Shown: one piece after another, positions 8,369 to 17,936 of the stretch | How positions within the stretch are numbered: position 1 is the stretch's first letter | How the letters are laid out: every line of letters begins with the position of its first letter | NCBI RefSeq assembly: GCF_007992715.1 | Contig: NZ_BKAU01000007.1 | Location: 246,181 to 310,180 of the forward strand | DNA: 64,000 nucleotides | Reading direction: 5' to 3' | Origin: Chitinophaga cymbidii | Lineage (GTDB): Bacteria; Bacteroidota; Bacteroidia; Chitinophagales; Chitinophagaceae | Notes under the pieces: model-generated | The model's input: only the letters and a program-made list of their open reading frames with translations | Told to the model about the DNA's origin: nothing | Database searches by the model: none | Program-made: the position numbers and the translations under genes

Positions 8369-9862
8369 TTATTTACCAAATTCGATTTCTACCAGCGGCA
8401 GCGGGAATGTATATTTCGCTTCCGTCATGGGATTGCCTACGCCATCGGGGACCGTGGTCACGTTTCTGCGTTTGAGGTAAAACCAGAACTGGCCTTCGCC
8501 ATAAAACTCCTTCCGGTATTCTTTCTGCAGCTCAACATCCAGCGTAGCAGCATCTGTCAGCACCGGAAGCCCGCGCGCGGTCCTTACCTCATTGAGGTAA
8601 GCCAGTCCGTCTGCCGGCAAAGCGGCAGCTTCCGCTGCGATGTAATACATTTCCGGCAGGCGCATTACGGGCATCACACGCTGTTTTACGTTATTCTGAT
8701 TGTCTGCGTAATACTTCCTGGTATATATCCAGCCACCGGCCGTGGAGGCGGACCAGATGGGTTTGGAAGCCGCGGGAATACGCATGTCGGTGCCATACCC
8801 GGGTACGGACGTTTCGTACATGTTGTTCACCTTGGTGACGGTGGAATACAGGTCGCGGTTATCTTCCCGGTTGTCCGCCGAAGGTTTGAACAGATCTTCC
8901 GCCAATCTTCTCAAATCGGATTTATAAACGGAAAAGATGTGTTCAGGCGTGAAGGTGATATCGGAGGCGGTGGTACCGGGATCTACGCCCAGTTCCGCTA
9001 CGGTCATGAAACGGAACTTCCCGCTTTCGATCACTTCTTTCGCATATTTCAATGCCTGCGGTTTGTCGCCTTTGTAAAGGTACAGGCGGGCGAGGGCGCC
9101 TTTCACTGCCCAGTAGTTCAGATGGTTCTGGCGGTACATGAGGAACAGGTCTATTGAAACGGAGCCCTGGTTGCCGGCTATCTGATCGATGTCGGTGTGC
9201 ACGGACAAAAGTTGCTCTGCTTCCAGGAGTTCCTGTTCACACCGGTCGAGTATCGCGGCTACTGTCCGCTTTTCCTGCGGCAGCACTGTGAACTGCTCCA
9301 TGTAAGGAATGGCATTCACTGCGGCATTTGCGCCATCCAGGTATGCCGGTGCGTACATCCTCAGCAGGTCGAAATGTAAAAATGCGCGCAGGGCTATGGC
9401 CTCGCCTTTAATGACGCTGTAGTTGACGGTACCAAGCATAGACCGGCCGGCTTCTATATTCTTGAGAATATAATTGCACTGCGCGATCGTAGCGTATGCA
9501 GTAGACCATATACCCTCAAGCGTGGCCTCCGCGTTCATGCGGGAAGACGTAGTGCTGGATACGTTCGTATAATTATATCGGGCAAAATCGCCGTAGAAGG
9601 CCCCGCTCGCCTTGTTTTCATACCTGCCGGCCAGTACGTCGAGCGCACCGAAAGTAAGCTCTTTGCCATAAAGGGAATCGCTTGCCGCCTGCTGGTAAGC
9701 GCCGAATAGCGCATCAATGAAACCCTGGGCGGAAGAAAACTGGTCTTCTTCCCGGGTTTGTGTTTTAGGAGACACGTCCAGCCATTTTGAACATGACGAG
9801 AGTGAAATGGCAGCCCCTAAAGCAAGAACCAGTCGATATTTTCTGCTGAATTTCATATTCAT
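8369..9862 (-). CDS. RagB/SusD family nutrient-binding outer-membrane lipoprotein
   Basis: The 497-residue protein has a lipoprotein signal (lipobox SLSSC), then SKWLDVSPKTQ, the standard SusD N-terminus. TPR-like helices follow (ALKYAKEVIESGKF), and the C-terminal region has LNEVRTARGLP and ELQKEYRKEFYGEGQFWFYLKR, typical SusD_RagB motifs. SusD forms the lid over the SusC barrel and binds substrate at the cell surface. Its gene lies 12 nt after SusC. No glycosidase is present in this operon, so the substrate may be a peptide or another small molecule instead of a glycan; the ligand cannot be read from sequence. Confidence 0.93.
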   Translation of the reverse strand: MNMKFSRKYRLVLALGAAISLSSCSKWLDVSPKTQTREEDQFSSAQGFIDALFGAYQQAASDSLYGKELTFGALDVLAGRYENKASGAFYGDFARYNYTNVSSTTSSRMNAEATLEGIWSTAYATIAQCNYILKNIEAGRSMLGTVNYSVIKGEAIALRAFLHFDLLRMYAPAYLDGANAAVNAIPYMEQFTVLPQEKRTVAAILDRCEQELLEAEQLLSVHTDIDQIAGNQGSVSIDLFLMYRQNHLNYWAVKGALARLYLYKGDKPQALKYAKEVIESGKFRFMTVAELGVDPGTTASDITFTPEHIFSVYKSDLRRLAEDLFKPSADNREDNRDLYSTVTKVNNMYETSVPGYGTDMRIPAASKPIWSASTAGGWIYTRKYYADNQNNVKQRVMPVMRLPEMYYIAAEAAALPADGLAYLNEVRTARGLPVLTDAATLDVELQKEYRKEFYGEGQFWFYLKRRNVTTVPDGVGNPMTEAKYTFPLPLVEIEFGK

Positions 9863-9874
9863 CTATTTAAAGGA

Positions 9875-12800
9875 CTAGAAGGAAGTTTGTAGCTGAAGCG
9901 TAAAGGTGCGGCTGAAGGGATATGACAGGCCACGCTCACGTTTGATACTGGTGATCCTGAAGAGATCGCCTGTAAAGAAGGTGATCCTGGTGTTCTGCAA
10001 TCGCATTTTTTTATTCAGCTCGTCGGAAAAACGGTAGTAAGCCGAAAGGCTTTCGCAGATCAGTTCGTTATTGTCCTGCACGAAGCGGGAAGAAGCCCTT
10101 GTAAGTCCTGTGCCCATGCCGTCCGCCGGTGTGAGCGCTTTGAAGAATGTGTGATCACCCGGCTTCATCCACCGGTCTTCCGCTACCCTTCTGTCCACAT
10201 TATAATAAGCATATTCTATGTTCTCCACACGGTCGATCAGCGTCTGGTTGTAAGCCTGACCGCCATAACGGAAGCGGAAGAAAACATTCATGCCGATGCC
10301 TTTGATCTCCACGTTGGTGCCGAAGGTACCTTCAATATCCGGCCGGCTGTCTCCCACGATCACCTGGTCCAGCGGATTGTAGATATTGGTGAGCCTGCCG
10401 TCGCGTGTGCGGTAGATCTCCACACCTGTAGAGGGGTCGATGCCCAGGGACTCCACTGCCCAGATCGCCGCGGTGGACTGGCCTTCCGCATAGCGGATAA
10501 GCGGCGTGGAGGAATAGGTGGTATCCGCCCTTTTATTCATTTGCTGTAATGTATTGGATACCCTTTCGATGGTGCTTTTCACATGGAATGCATTCACGAA
10601 AACGGACCAGTTGTCGCGCGATCCGGGATTGTTGATGATATTGAAGCGGACATTTGCTTCCCATCCTTTGCTGAGCACGTCGCCCATGTTCTCGGCATAC
10701 GTTGTAAAGCCTGTGGAGGGTGGCAAGGTGATATTAGCGATACTGCCCTGCGTTCTTTCCACGAAGTAATTGGCCACTACGTCCAGGCGGTTAAACAGGG
10801 TGATGTCCGCACCGAAGTTGCTTTTCCGGGTTTGTTGCCATGCGAGGGCGGTATTGCCGTACCCCAGCAGCCGCGTGCCGATGATGCCGCGATATTCCAT
10901 CCCGGTATAATACTGGCTGGTATTCAGTCCGAGATAGCTCGGGAAGTTCTGGGAGCCCGTGTAGCCGATGGAATAGCGGAGCTTCAGGCGGTTGACAAAA
11001 CGTAATTTCCGCAGCACGTCTTCATTATGCAGGTTCCAGCCGGCGCCGGCGGACCAGAAGGGTGCGAAGCGCTGATCGGAACCGAACTGTGAAGATCCAT
11101 CCAGGCGGTATGAAAGGTCGAGGAGGTACCGGTTATCATAAGAATAGCTCAGGTTGCTGAGGTAGCCGAGAAGACGGGAGCGGAATTCGGTGCCCAGGGG
11201 CTTGCTGCCTGCCGGAAACTGATTGCCGAGTATCAGCTGGTCGAGCGTGGAATTCGGAAATCCCTGCACCCTGAAATGCTCGCCCCGGTGCGCGATGTCC
11301 TGAAAATTCAGGCCCAGGGTACCGAAGATCATGTGATCTCCAAGACGTTTGTTCACATCCCCCATCAGCATGCCTTCCGTGCTGGTACGCCGGCCATACC
11401 CTTTTTGATAATCTCCTTTCTCAAAAGTAGGAACAGCTACAAAAGCCGTATGCTGCGCCGGCCGGAATACGTCCAGCTCGTCTTTCTGCTGCGAGAAAGC
11501 CAGGCGGGTAGAGAAACGTAGCCAGGGCAGCGCCTGCCATTGCGCAGAAAAATTGTTGGTAATGTTCTGGTAGTTGGTCTGATGCATCGTGTTCAGGCTC
11601 GCGTTGTACAGTGGATTCACTGCTCTGCCTGGCCGCTGTCCGTTCAGATTATCATACAGATCAAAGTTGTTCAGGTAATTGCCATTGATATCCCGTACTT
11701 CTTCGAGGTATATTTTCATATTGCCTTCATCATCATAGGGCGTCCAGTAAGGGTTCAGGCGGGTATATTGCTGGAAGGAACCATAGGGTGACTCGTTGCC
11801 GCGGTTGAAGCTGAGTGTAAGGTCGTTCCGGAACTGGAAGTTCTTGATACGGTAGCTCAGGTAAGTATTTCCCATCATATTGCGGCGGTCCGAGCCCTTC
11901 ATAACGCCCTCCTGGTTTTCGTACGTCAGGCTGACGCCGTACAATGCGTCCTGCGCCCCGCCTTCTACATAGATGTTGTGCTTGTGCCCGATGCCCGTGC
12001 GCAGGGGTTTTGAGAGCCAGTCTGTATTCACACCGCGCTCAACGTCTGCAAGTCTTTTATTGTAGAAGTACTGTAATTGTTCCTCCCTCAGATTCCATCC
12101 GTAAAAGGTATAAACGCCGGTCTTCTTTTCCAGTTCCAGCTTTTCCCGGGCATTCAGCAGATCATAGCCCGTAAGGTCCGGCGCTTCCACGAACATGCTG
12201 GCGTTGTAGGTAACGCGCAGGTCACCACTTTGGGGACGGATCGTTTCTATCACGATCACGCCGTTGGCAGCGCGGGAACCGTAGATGGCCGTGGCGGCCG
12301 CATCCTTGAGGATGTCTACTTTAGCTATGCGGTTCATGTCCAGGTCGTTGATCCTTTGCAGGGAGGTTTCAAAACCATCCAGGATGAAGAGCGGAACATT
12401 GGGCGCATTGTTATAATTGAATATGGAGGCGTCGCCGGCCTGACTGATGTCTACCAGGCTGTTACCGCCGCGCAGCACCACTTCCGGTAATGCGTTGGGG
12501 TTGGAGCCGAGGTTGAGGTTGTCCGGCATCTGGAAAGAGGGATCGAGGGATTTCAGGGCGGTCAGCACGTTGGTGTTGGTGACCTTGTTGAGATCCTCCT
12601 GCGTGAAGGAAACAGCCGCGCCGGTAAAGTTCTGCTTTGGACGGCTGAAAACGCCCGTCACTACCACGTCCTTGATAGACTGCTGCGAAACCCTCAACGG
12701 ATGTACATGCTCGCCTGCCTGCTGGATGGTGACGATCAGCGTTTCATATCCCATGAAGCTGATCTGCAATTTTGTGCCCTTCGGCACATGGATCACATAA

Positions 12801-13306
12801 CGGCCATCCTGGTCGGATATCACGCCCGTTTTAGCACCTACAACGGCGATGGAAGCACCGGGAATTGGCTCTTTTGTACGCTCGTCAACGACCTTTGACC
12901 GTACTTCCAGCGGTTGGTTGGGGGCCGGTTGCGGAACTTTCGGATAAACAGGCCCCGGCTTCAGAACGATCGTTTTGTTAGAGATCGTAAATGTGATCGG
13001 CTGTTCATCCAGCACCATCTGCAACACCTGCACCAGCGGTGCCTTGGTCACATTGACCGTTACATTCCTGGTACCTTCCAGCGATGCATTGTTGTACAGG
13101 AAGGAATATCCTGTTTGTTGCCTGATCTGCCGGAAAACCGTGCTCAGCGGCGCATCCTTTACATTCAAGGTTACTTCCTGCGCCTGCGCATTTGAAAATG
13201 CCGTCAGGATAAATAGCAAGGTAAACAGCGGGAATAATCGCAACTTCACCGCATGGCGATGCCAGATCACCCCGGGAGGTGACTTCAGATAGTCAGTTAG
13301 TTTCAT
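9875..13306 (-). CDS. SusC/RagA family TonB-linked outer-membrane transporter with STN domain
   Basis: This 1,143-residue protein has an N-terminal signal region (NAQAQ near residue 43), an STN signalling domain (about 44-97, VTLNVKDAPLSTVFRQI), a CarboxypepD_reg-like domain (about 137-210, VVDERTKEPIPGASIAV), a TonB plug (about 220-345, with GSRAANGVIVIET) and a large barrel ending LQTSF. The STN domain lets the receptor signal to the FecR anti-sigma factor encoded just upstream, so the locus is probably induced by its own substrate. The annotated start lies some 20 residues before the hydrophobic stretch; an internal start is possible. The gene is full length for the family. Confidence 0.95.
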   Translation of the reverse strand: MKLTDYLKSPPGVIWHRHAVKLRLFPLFTLLFILTAFSNAQAQEVTLNVKDAPLSTVFRQIRQQTGYSFLYNNASLEGTRNVTVNVTKAPLVQVLQMVLDEQPITFTISNKTIVLKPGPVYPKVPQPAPNQPLEVRSKVVDERTKEPIPGASIAVVGAKTGVISDQDGRYVIHVPKGTKLQISFMGYETLIVTIQQAGEHVHPLRVSQQSIKDVVVTGVFSRPKQNFTGAAVSFTQEDLNKVTNTNVLTALKSLDPSFQMPDNLNLGSNPNALPEVVLRGGNSLVDISQAGDASIFNYNNAPNVPLFILDGFETSLQRINDLDMNRIAKVDILKDAAATAIYGSRAANGVIVIETIRPQSGDLRVTYNASMFVEAPDLTGYDLLNAREKLELEKKTGVYTFYGWNLREEQLQYFYNKRLADVERGVNTDWLSKPLRTGIGHKHNIYVEGGAQDALYGVSLTYENQEGVMKGSDRRNMMGNTYLSYRIKNFQFRNDLTLSFNRGNESPYGSFQQYTRLNPYWTPYDDEGNMKIYLEEVRDINGNYLNNFDLYDNLNGQRPGRAVNPLYNASLNTMHQTNYQNITNNFSAQWQALPWLRFSTRLAFSQQKDELDVFRPAQHTAFVAVPTFEKGDYQKGYGRRTSTEGMLMGDVNKRLGDHMIFGTLGLNFQDIAHRGEHFRVQGFPNSTLDQLILGNQFPAGSKPLGTEFRSRLLGYLSNLSYSYDNRYLLDLSYRLDGSSQFGSDQRFAPFWSAGAGWNLHNEDVLRKLRFVNRLKLRYSIGYTGSQNFPSYLGLNTSQYYTGMEYRGIIGTRLLGYGNTALAWQQTRKSNFGADITLFNRLDVVANYFVERTQGSIANITLPPSTGFTTYAENMGDVLSKGWEANVRFNIINNPGSRDNWSVFVNAFHVKSTIERVSNTLQQMNKRADTTYSSTPLIRYAEGQSTAAIWAVESLGIDPSTGVEIYRTRDGRLTNIYNPLDQVIVGDSRPDIEGTFGTNVEIKGIGMNVFFRFRYGGQAYNQTLIDRVENIEYAYYNVDRRVAEDRWMKPGDHTFFKALTPADGMGTGLTRASSRFVQDNNELICESLSAYYRFSDELNKKMRLQNTRITFFTGDLFRITSIKRERGLSYPFSRTFTLQLQTSF

Positions 13307-13419
13307 ACTAGCAGTCCTTTTTAATTAATCATTAAATGCAACAACGGCGCTTCTTTTGCGCGGGATAATTACGCAGTACTCGTTTGATTTTGAATCTCAT
13401 GTTGATGGTTGATCTTCAT

Positions 13420-14538
13420 TCACTGCTTTACTACAATCGTTCTGTTCTCTATGTCAAAATGTACGGCATCTGTTAATTCCAGCATTTTCAGCACTTCGGA
13501 CAAGTTCTCCTGTCGTGCTACCTGGCCGGTAAACAGCTGGCCTTTTAATTTTTCTGATGTAAAGTCTACCTCCACATTATACCAGCGGCAGATCCTGCGC
13601 ATGATGTTTTCGAGGGCTGCATTGTTAAAAATGAACATGCCGTCTTTCCAGGCTGCTTCTTCCTCAATAAAGGGATGGTTTACAACGTTCAGCTTGCCGT
13701 CTTTATGCAGTTGCGCCTGTTGTCCGGGCCTGAGCAGGCTTCCGGCGCCGCCGCTCCGCACCCTTACGGCGCCGCGCAGCAGCGATGTGTTCACTGTTCT
13801 TTCATTAGCATAGGCCATGATATTGAATTCCGTGCCGAGCACCTCCACTTCCATCCTGTTCACCTGCACAACAAATGGCTTCGCGGCATCCTTTGCAATA
13901 TCGAAATATGCTTCACCGGTGAGTTCCACTTTTCTTTCATCTCCCGAAAACGCCGTAGGAAATCGCAGGGAAGACTCGGCGTTCAGCCACACCTTGCTGC
14001 CGTCCGGGAGTATGATCTGGTACTGGCCGCCGCGGGGGGTGTTCACGGTATTATAATAAAACACCTCCCGGCCGCCGGGATCGCCATTGTCATAAGCCAG
14101 CTGCGCACCGGCCATTTTGATCACCTGCGTATTACCCTGGCTGCCCAATGCGCCATTCTGCGCACTGTCCAGCTCAATCACGCTGCCATCTCCGAGGGTA
14201 AGCGTGGCGCGGTTGCCGCCCGGCGCTACGTCCTGCTTGTAGTGGTGCGTTTTAACTGCCTCCTGTGCAGGCTTGCTGCTGCGGAGGAAGTAAACGCCTG
14301 TTGATACAAGGAGCAACACAGCCGCTGCGGCGGCGGTCAGCCTGTACCAGCGGACCTTGCCGGCGGTGCGGCGGGCAATCTGCTGCTGCATCCGCAGGCG
14401 CAATGCCTCGGCATCCTCAGGGATCTCCCCGCTGGCGGACAAACGGTCGTACCATTCATGCAGTTGCGCTTTTTCAACGTCGGTAGCCGTCCCCTCCAGG
14501 AACTTCTGTGCAAGCTTGTTTAAATGATCCTGATCCAT
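13420..14538 (-). CDS. FecR-family anti-sigma factor
   Basis: The 372-residue inner-membrane protein has a cytoplasmic N-terminal region (residues 1-63) that would bind the ECF sigma factor. One transmembrane helix follows (about 65-85, LTAAAAAVLLLVSTGVYFL), then a periplasmic FecR domain with NTPRGGQYQIILPDGSKVWL and LTGEAYFDIAKD, and a C-terminal STN-like region (MRRICRWYNVEVDF, LELTDAVHFDI). It relays occupancy of the neighbouring SusC transporter to the sigma factor. The partner sigma gene would normally lie immediately upstream, but here it is about 1.25 kb away behind two plus-strand genes. Confidence 0.92.
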   Translation of the reverse strand: MDQDHLNKLAQKFLEGTATDVEKAQLHEWYDRLSASGEIPEDAEALRLRMQQQIARRTAGKVRWYRLTAAAAAVLLLVSTGVYFLRSSKPAQEAVKTHHYKQDVAPGGNRATLTLGDGSVIELDSAQNGALGSQGNTQVIKMAGAQLAYDNGDPGGREVFYYNTVNTPRGGQYQIILPDGSKVWLNAESSLRFPTAFSGDERKVELTGEAYFDIAKDAAKPFVVQVNRMEVEVLGTEFNIMAYANERTVNTSLLRGAVRVRSGGAGSLLRPGQQAQLHKDGKLNVVNHPFIEEEAAWKDGMFIFNNAALENIMRRICRWYNVEVDFTSEKLKGQLFTGQVARQENLSEVLKMLELTDAVHFDIENRTIVVKQ

Positions 14539-14658
14539 GGTTGATAGGAAGGGCGTTTATATAATGAGTCTTCTCAGGGAAGATTACCCTTAGTGTTTTG
14601 AAAAATAATTTGGATTTGAAGCTTTTATACCTAATTTAACAAGGCCCTTAGTAATGAA

Positions 14659-15174
14659 ATGATGATTAGTAGGTTCAGTCATTTTTTTAAACAGCAAGAA
14701 GTTCCTGCGAAAACAACCCTTTTACAGGAGGGGCAAATTTCGAGGACAATGTTCTTCATTGAAAAAGGATGCTTACGGACCTGGGTAAACAATGACGGAA
14801 AGGAAATAACTACGCAATTCTTCTTTGAAGGCGACAGGGTTGCTTCTATCGAGAGTTTCAGAACCAACCGGCCAAGTTTATATAGTATTGAAAGTTTGGA
14901 ACCCTGTATCCTGCAAACCATTTCACAAAAAGATTTCCGGGATATTATCGAAAACTCGCCTGAGTTAAGGAAGGAACTGGAAGAGCATCTATTCAAAAGA
15001 CTTCTTCACTCCCAACAGCTTTTTTATTCTTACCTCAAAAACAATCCCCAGGAACGCTACCAGGAGTTAATTAAACAATATCCTCATATTGTTCAGCGTG
15101 TTCCACAGCATTACATCGCTTCCTATTTGGGCATTACGTCCGTTTCATTGAGCCGGATACGCAACAGGCGATAA
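14659..15174 (+). CDS. Crp/Fnr family transcriptional regulator
   Basis: The 171-residue protein has an N-terminal cyclic-nucleotide-binding-like beta roll (LLQEGQISRTMFFIEKG, ITTQFFFEGDRVASIESF), a connecting helix and a short C-terminal helix-turn-helix (YIASYLGITSVSLSRIRNRR). It ends right after the recognition helix, as many Bacteroidota members do. The usual sugar-phosphate-binding Arg-Ser motif is not evident, so it may not bind cAMP. There are no FNR-like cysteines. Two tandem ATGs are possible starts. Codon and base use are visibly more AT-rich than in both neighbouring operons. Together with the DUF4405 gene it sits between an anti-sigma gene and its sigma gene, on the opposite strand, and looks like a recent insertion. 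Confidence 0.88.
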   Translation: MMISRFSHFFKQQEVPAKTTLLQEGQISRTMFFIEKGCLRTWVNNDGKEITTQFFFEGDRVASIESFRTNRPSLYSIESLEPCILQTISQKDFRDIIENSPELRKELEEHLFKRLLHSQQLFYSYLKNNPQERYQELIKQYPHIVQRVPQHYIASYLGITSVSLSRIRNRR

Positions 15175-15282
15175 ACCGGAACAATCCCATTTCTTTACAA
15201 TTGTTATCGTACGAAGGCCGAAATGCTTCTCAATTTTGTATTGTACTTAAACAATATAGCCTTATCGTTAAAATCTAACCGT

Positions 15283-15759
15283 ATGAAACTGGATAGAAAA
15301 TATATTACTCCTTTTATTTCTGTGGTCTTTCTTGCCGTTGGCGTTTCGGGCATTCTGATGTTTTTTCATTTGTTCGATGGATATACAGAAGTCGTGCACG
15401 AGTGTTTAGGCTTGTTTTTCGTTGTTTGTGCGGTTTTTCACATCATCCTCAATTGGAAAGCATTAAAAATTCATTTCAAAAAGGGCGTTTTTATTCCTTC
15501 CCTGTTGGGAGTGCTGACAATATCGGTTACGTTAATCATTGTAGAAATAATGAACCCGCCCGTAGACATTACCATTATCAACAAAGTAATAAAAGCACCT
15601 ATCAATGATGCATTCAAAGCATTGGACGTTGATTATTCGGCAGCATCCGGAAGATTAAAAGCAAATGGGATATCGATTGAAAAAGCGATGACCATCGAAG
15701 ACATCTGGATAAATAATAATGCCGACCCTGAAAAAGTAATTGATCTAATCACTGAATAA
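15283..15759 (+). CDS. DUF4405-type membrane protein
   Basis: The start was placed at ATG giving MKLDRKYITPFISVVFLAVG, the usual N-terminus of the family; the frame is open further upstream. Three hydrophobic segments lie at residues about 8-30, 40-60 and 75-98, with histidines in HLFDGYTEVVHE and HIILNWK that could bind haem, as proposed for DUF4405/cytochrome b-like proteins. A soluble C-terminal tail (about 105-158) contains GISIEKAMTIEDIWINN. It follows the Crp/Fnr gene on the same strand and shares its AT-rich composition, so the two probably form one acquired unit. Crp/Fnr regulators often control such small membrane proteins, but the function here is unknown. Confidence 0.75.
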   Translation: MKLDRKYITPFISVVFLAVGVSGILMFFHLFDGYTEVVHECLGLFFVVCAVFHIILNWKALKIHFKKGVFIPSLLGVLTISVTLIIVEIMNPPVDITIINKVIKAPINDAFKALDVDYSAASGRLKANGISIEKAMTIEDIWINNNADPEKVIDLITE

Positions 15760-15786
15760 TTTATGGGGTAATCTGCACGGCCAAAT

Positions 15787-16329
15787 TCAGAAAAAGAGGT
15801 GGAACGCCTTGCCGAGGTTCATGCGGATAATACGCAAAGCCTTTGTGAGATGGGCTTCTGCGGTTTTGGGGGATATATTGAGCTGTTTGGCGACATCGCT
15901 GAGGGACTGATCATATAACTTGGTAGCCCTGAACACGATGCGGCATTTCTCGGGGAGGTCGCCGCTGAGCTTGTCCACGATTTCCAGCATCAGCTTGTGC
16001 TCCAAAGGGGCTGCCGGCGCTACGGCGGGCATGGGAGCGGATTCATGCAGCTCCCGGCGCTGGTGTTCCTTTGCCATGTAACGGTACACGGCATAACGTA
16101 CCATTGCGGCAAGGTACCTGGAAAGCTCGTCGATTTCCAGCCCGCGCCTTTTCTGCCAGATGGTGACAAATATATCCTGCACGATCTCTTCAGCTGCGGC
16201 GGTATTTTTAAGATGGTAAAATGCGGAGGCGAATAAACGGTCCCAGTAGCGGTCATAAATGGTTGTGAACGCTTTGCGGTCGTCGTTTTTGATCATGTCC
16301 AATAATGCGGTGTCCTCCAAAAGATGCAT
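15787..16329 (-). CDS. ECF-type RNA polymerase sigma factor
   Basis: The chosen ATG (MHLLEDTALLDMIKNDD) gives 180 residues; a GTG four codons upstream is also in frame. Region 2 is seen in FTTIYDRYWDRLFASAFYHL and AAEEIVQDIFVTIWQKR, and region 4 in LPEKCRIVFRATKLYDQSLS followed by VAKQLNISPKTAEAHLTKAL. It belongs to the Bacteroidota ECF group that works with FecR anti-sigma factors and SusC-type receptors. It should activate the SusC/SusD locus downstream on the same strand. The separation from the FecR gene by two opposite-strand genes is unusual and may leave the two under separate promoters. Confidence 0.93.
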   Translation of the reverse strand: MHLLEDTALLDMIKNDDRKAFTTIYDRYWDRLFASAFYHLKNTAAAEEIVQDIFVTIWQKRRGLEIDELSRYLAAMVRYAVYRYMAKEHQRRELHESAPMPAVAPAAPLEHKLMLEIVDKLSGDLPEKCRIVFRATKLYDQSLSDVAKQLNISPKTAEAHLTKALRIIRMNLGKAFHLFF

Positions 16330-16531
16330 ACAAAATAACACTAATACAGCACGGTTCTAAATCGATCTTATCAATAAAACTGGTTGGTTGATTGCACAAA
16401 ATACACATTAACCGGGAAATTGTGGAAAAATTTCTAAACCCGGGGCTTGAACGTGTGTTCTCAGCCGGCCGGCGGGATGGGTTGATCTGTTGAGTGTGAG
16501 GCATCGTGGAGGTAAGGCAGGGTAATATTTA

Positions 16532-17815
16532 TCAGAGCGGACCGCCAAAACGCTTATGATACGCCCGTTCCAGCTCCTCCCGGTGATCCGGGTGCGCAAT
16601 GGCGATCAGCGCCTTCGCCCGCTGCTTCAGGCTTTTGCCGAACAGATCAACGGCGCCGTATTCTGTTACCACCCAGTGCATATGCCCGCGGGTGGTGACT
16701 ACGCCCGCGCCTTCTTTCAGGAAAGGTGTAATGCGGGAAATGCCTTTATTGGTGACGGATGGTAATGCGATGATGGGTTTTCCGCCGGGAGAAAGGGCTG
16801 CGCCGCGGATGAAGTCCATTTGCCCGCCGATGCCGGAATATTGCCAGGTGCCGATGGAGTCCGCGCAAACCTGGCCGGTGAGGTCGATCTCGATGGCGCT
16901 GTTGATGGCCGTGGCTTTGGGGTTCTGGCGGATGACGCTCGTATCGTTCACATAGCTGATGTCCATCACGCGGATGGACGGATTATCGTGCACGAAGTCG
17001 TAGAGCTTTTGGGTGCCGGTCATGAAGGAGGTCACGGAACGGCCGGGGTTCAGCTTCTTGCGGGCATTATTGATCACGCCGCTGTTGATCAGCGGTATCA
17101 CGCCGTCCGACATCATTTCCGTATGCAGGCCAAGGTCCCTGTGATGCTGCAGGTTCTTCAATACCTGGTCCGGTATGCTGCCGATGCCCAATTGCAGCGT
17201 GGCGCCGTCTTCCACCAATGCGGCAATGCTCTTTCCGATCTGTTCAATGGCGGGGGATGTAACGGAGGAATAATCCACGATGGGCAGCTCTGCTTCGTGA
17301 ATGACCATCGCATTGATCTTGTCCATATGAATAAAGCCGTCGCCATGCGTGCGCGGCATGCGGGGGTTCACCTGCGCGATCACATGTTTCGCGGTGTTTA
17401 CCGCCGCGCGGGCGATGTCTACCGATGTGCCGAGAGAGCAGTAGCCGTGCACGTCCGGCGGGGATACCTGTATGATAGCTACATCCAGCGGCAGGATGTT
17501 GCGGTAGAACAGCTGCGGTATTTCGCTGAGGAAAATGGGCACGTAATCGCCGGATGCACTGTTCACCACACTGCGGGTAGCGGCGGAAACGAATAAGGAG
17601 TTGAAGAAGAAGCTTTCCCGGAAAGCGGGTTGATCGAAGTCCAGATCGCCAAGTGTGGTAATGCTGACCAGCTCCACGTTTTTCAGTTCCGCGTGCCGGG
17701 CCTGCATGGCTTTAATGATATGAACAGGACTGGCGGCGCTACCGTGAATGAATACACGGTGTCCTGACTGAATAGCCTGAACGGCCGTAGCCGCATCGAT
17801 GTAATTTCCCTTCAT
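16532..17815 (-). CDS. Acetyl-CoA hydrolase/transferase family CoA-transferase
   Basis: The 427-residue protein matches the two-domain acetyl-CoA hydrolase/transferase family. The N-terminal half includes VFIHGSAASPVHIIKAM and VAIIQVSPPDVHGYCSLGTS. The C-terminal half has the GIGGQMDFIRGA oxyanion loop and VVTEYGAVDLFGKSLKQRA. Such enzymes move CoA between acetate, succinate, butyrate or 4-hydroxybutyrate in the cytoplasm; the exact acyl pair cannot be told from sequence. No clear operon partner: 120 nt separate it from the alkaline phosphatase and about 200 nt from the sigma factor gene. Confidence 0.9.
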   Translation of the reverse strand: MKGNYIDAATAVQAIQSGHRVFIHGSAASPVHIIKAMQARHAELKNVELVSITTLGDLDFDQPAFRESFFFNSLFVSAATRSVVNSASGDYVPIFLSEIPQLFYRNILPLDVAIIQVSPPDVHGYCSLGTSVDIARAAVNTAKHVIAQVNPRMPRTHGDGFIHMDKINAMVIHEAELPIVDYSSVTSPAIEQIGKSIAALVEDGATLQLGIGSIPDQVLKNLQHHRDLGLHTEMMSDGVIPLINSGVINNARKKLNPGRSVTSFMTGTQKLYDFVHDNPSIRVMDISYVNDTSVIRQNPKATAINSAIEIDLTGQVCADSIGTWQYSGIGGQMDFIRGAALSPGGKPIIALPSVTNKGISRITPFLKEGAGVVTTRGHMHWVVTEYGAVDLFGKSLKQRAKALIAIAHPDHREELERAYHKRFGGPL

Positions 17816-17936
17816 GGTTACAAAAGTGCGATTTTTTGTGCAACCGGGGGATGATAAACATCATGGTGGTGGATGATGGCTATTTGCGGGCGGTAGCGAT
17901 GACCGGCTTCGTAGCCGTGGATATGCGCCCCGGTGC

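Noticed and set aside
16330..16341. GTG start four codons upstream in the first ECF sigma gene
   Set aside because: The ATG at 16329 gives the usual N-terminal length; the GTG extension adds four residues with no support.
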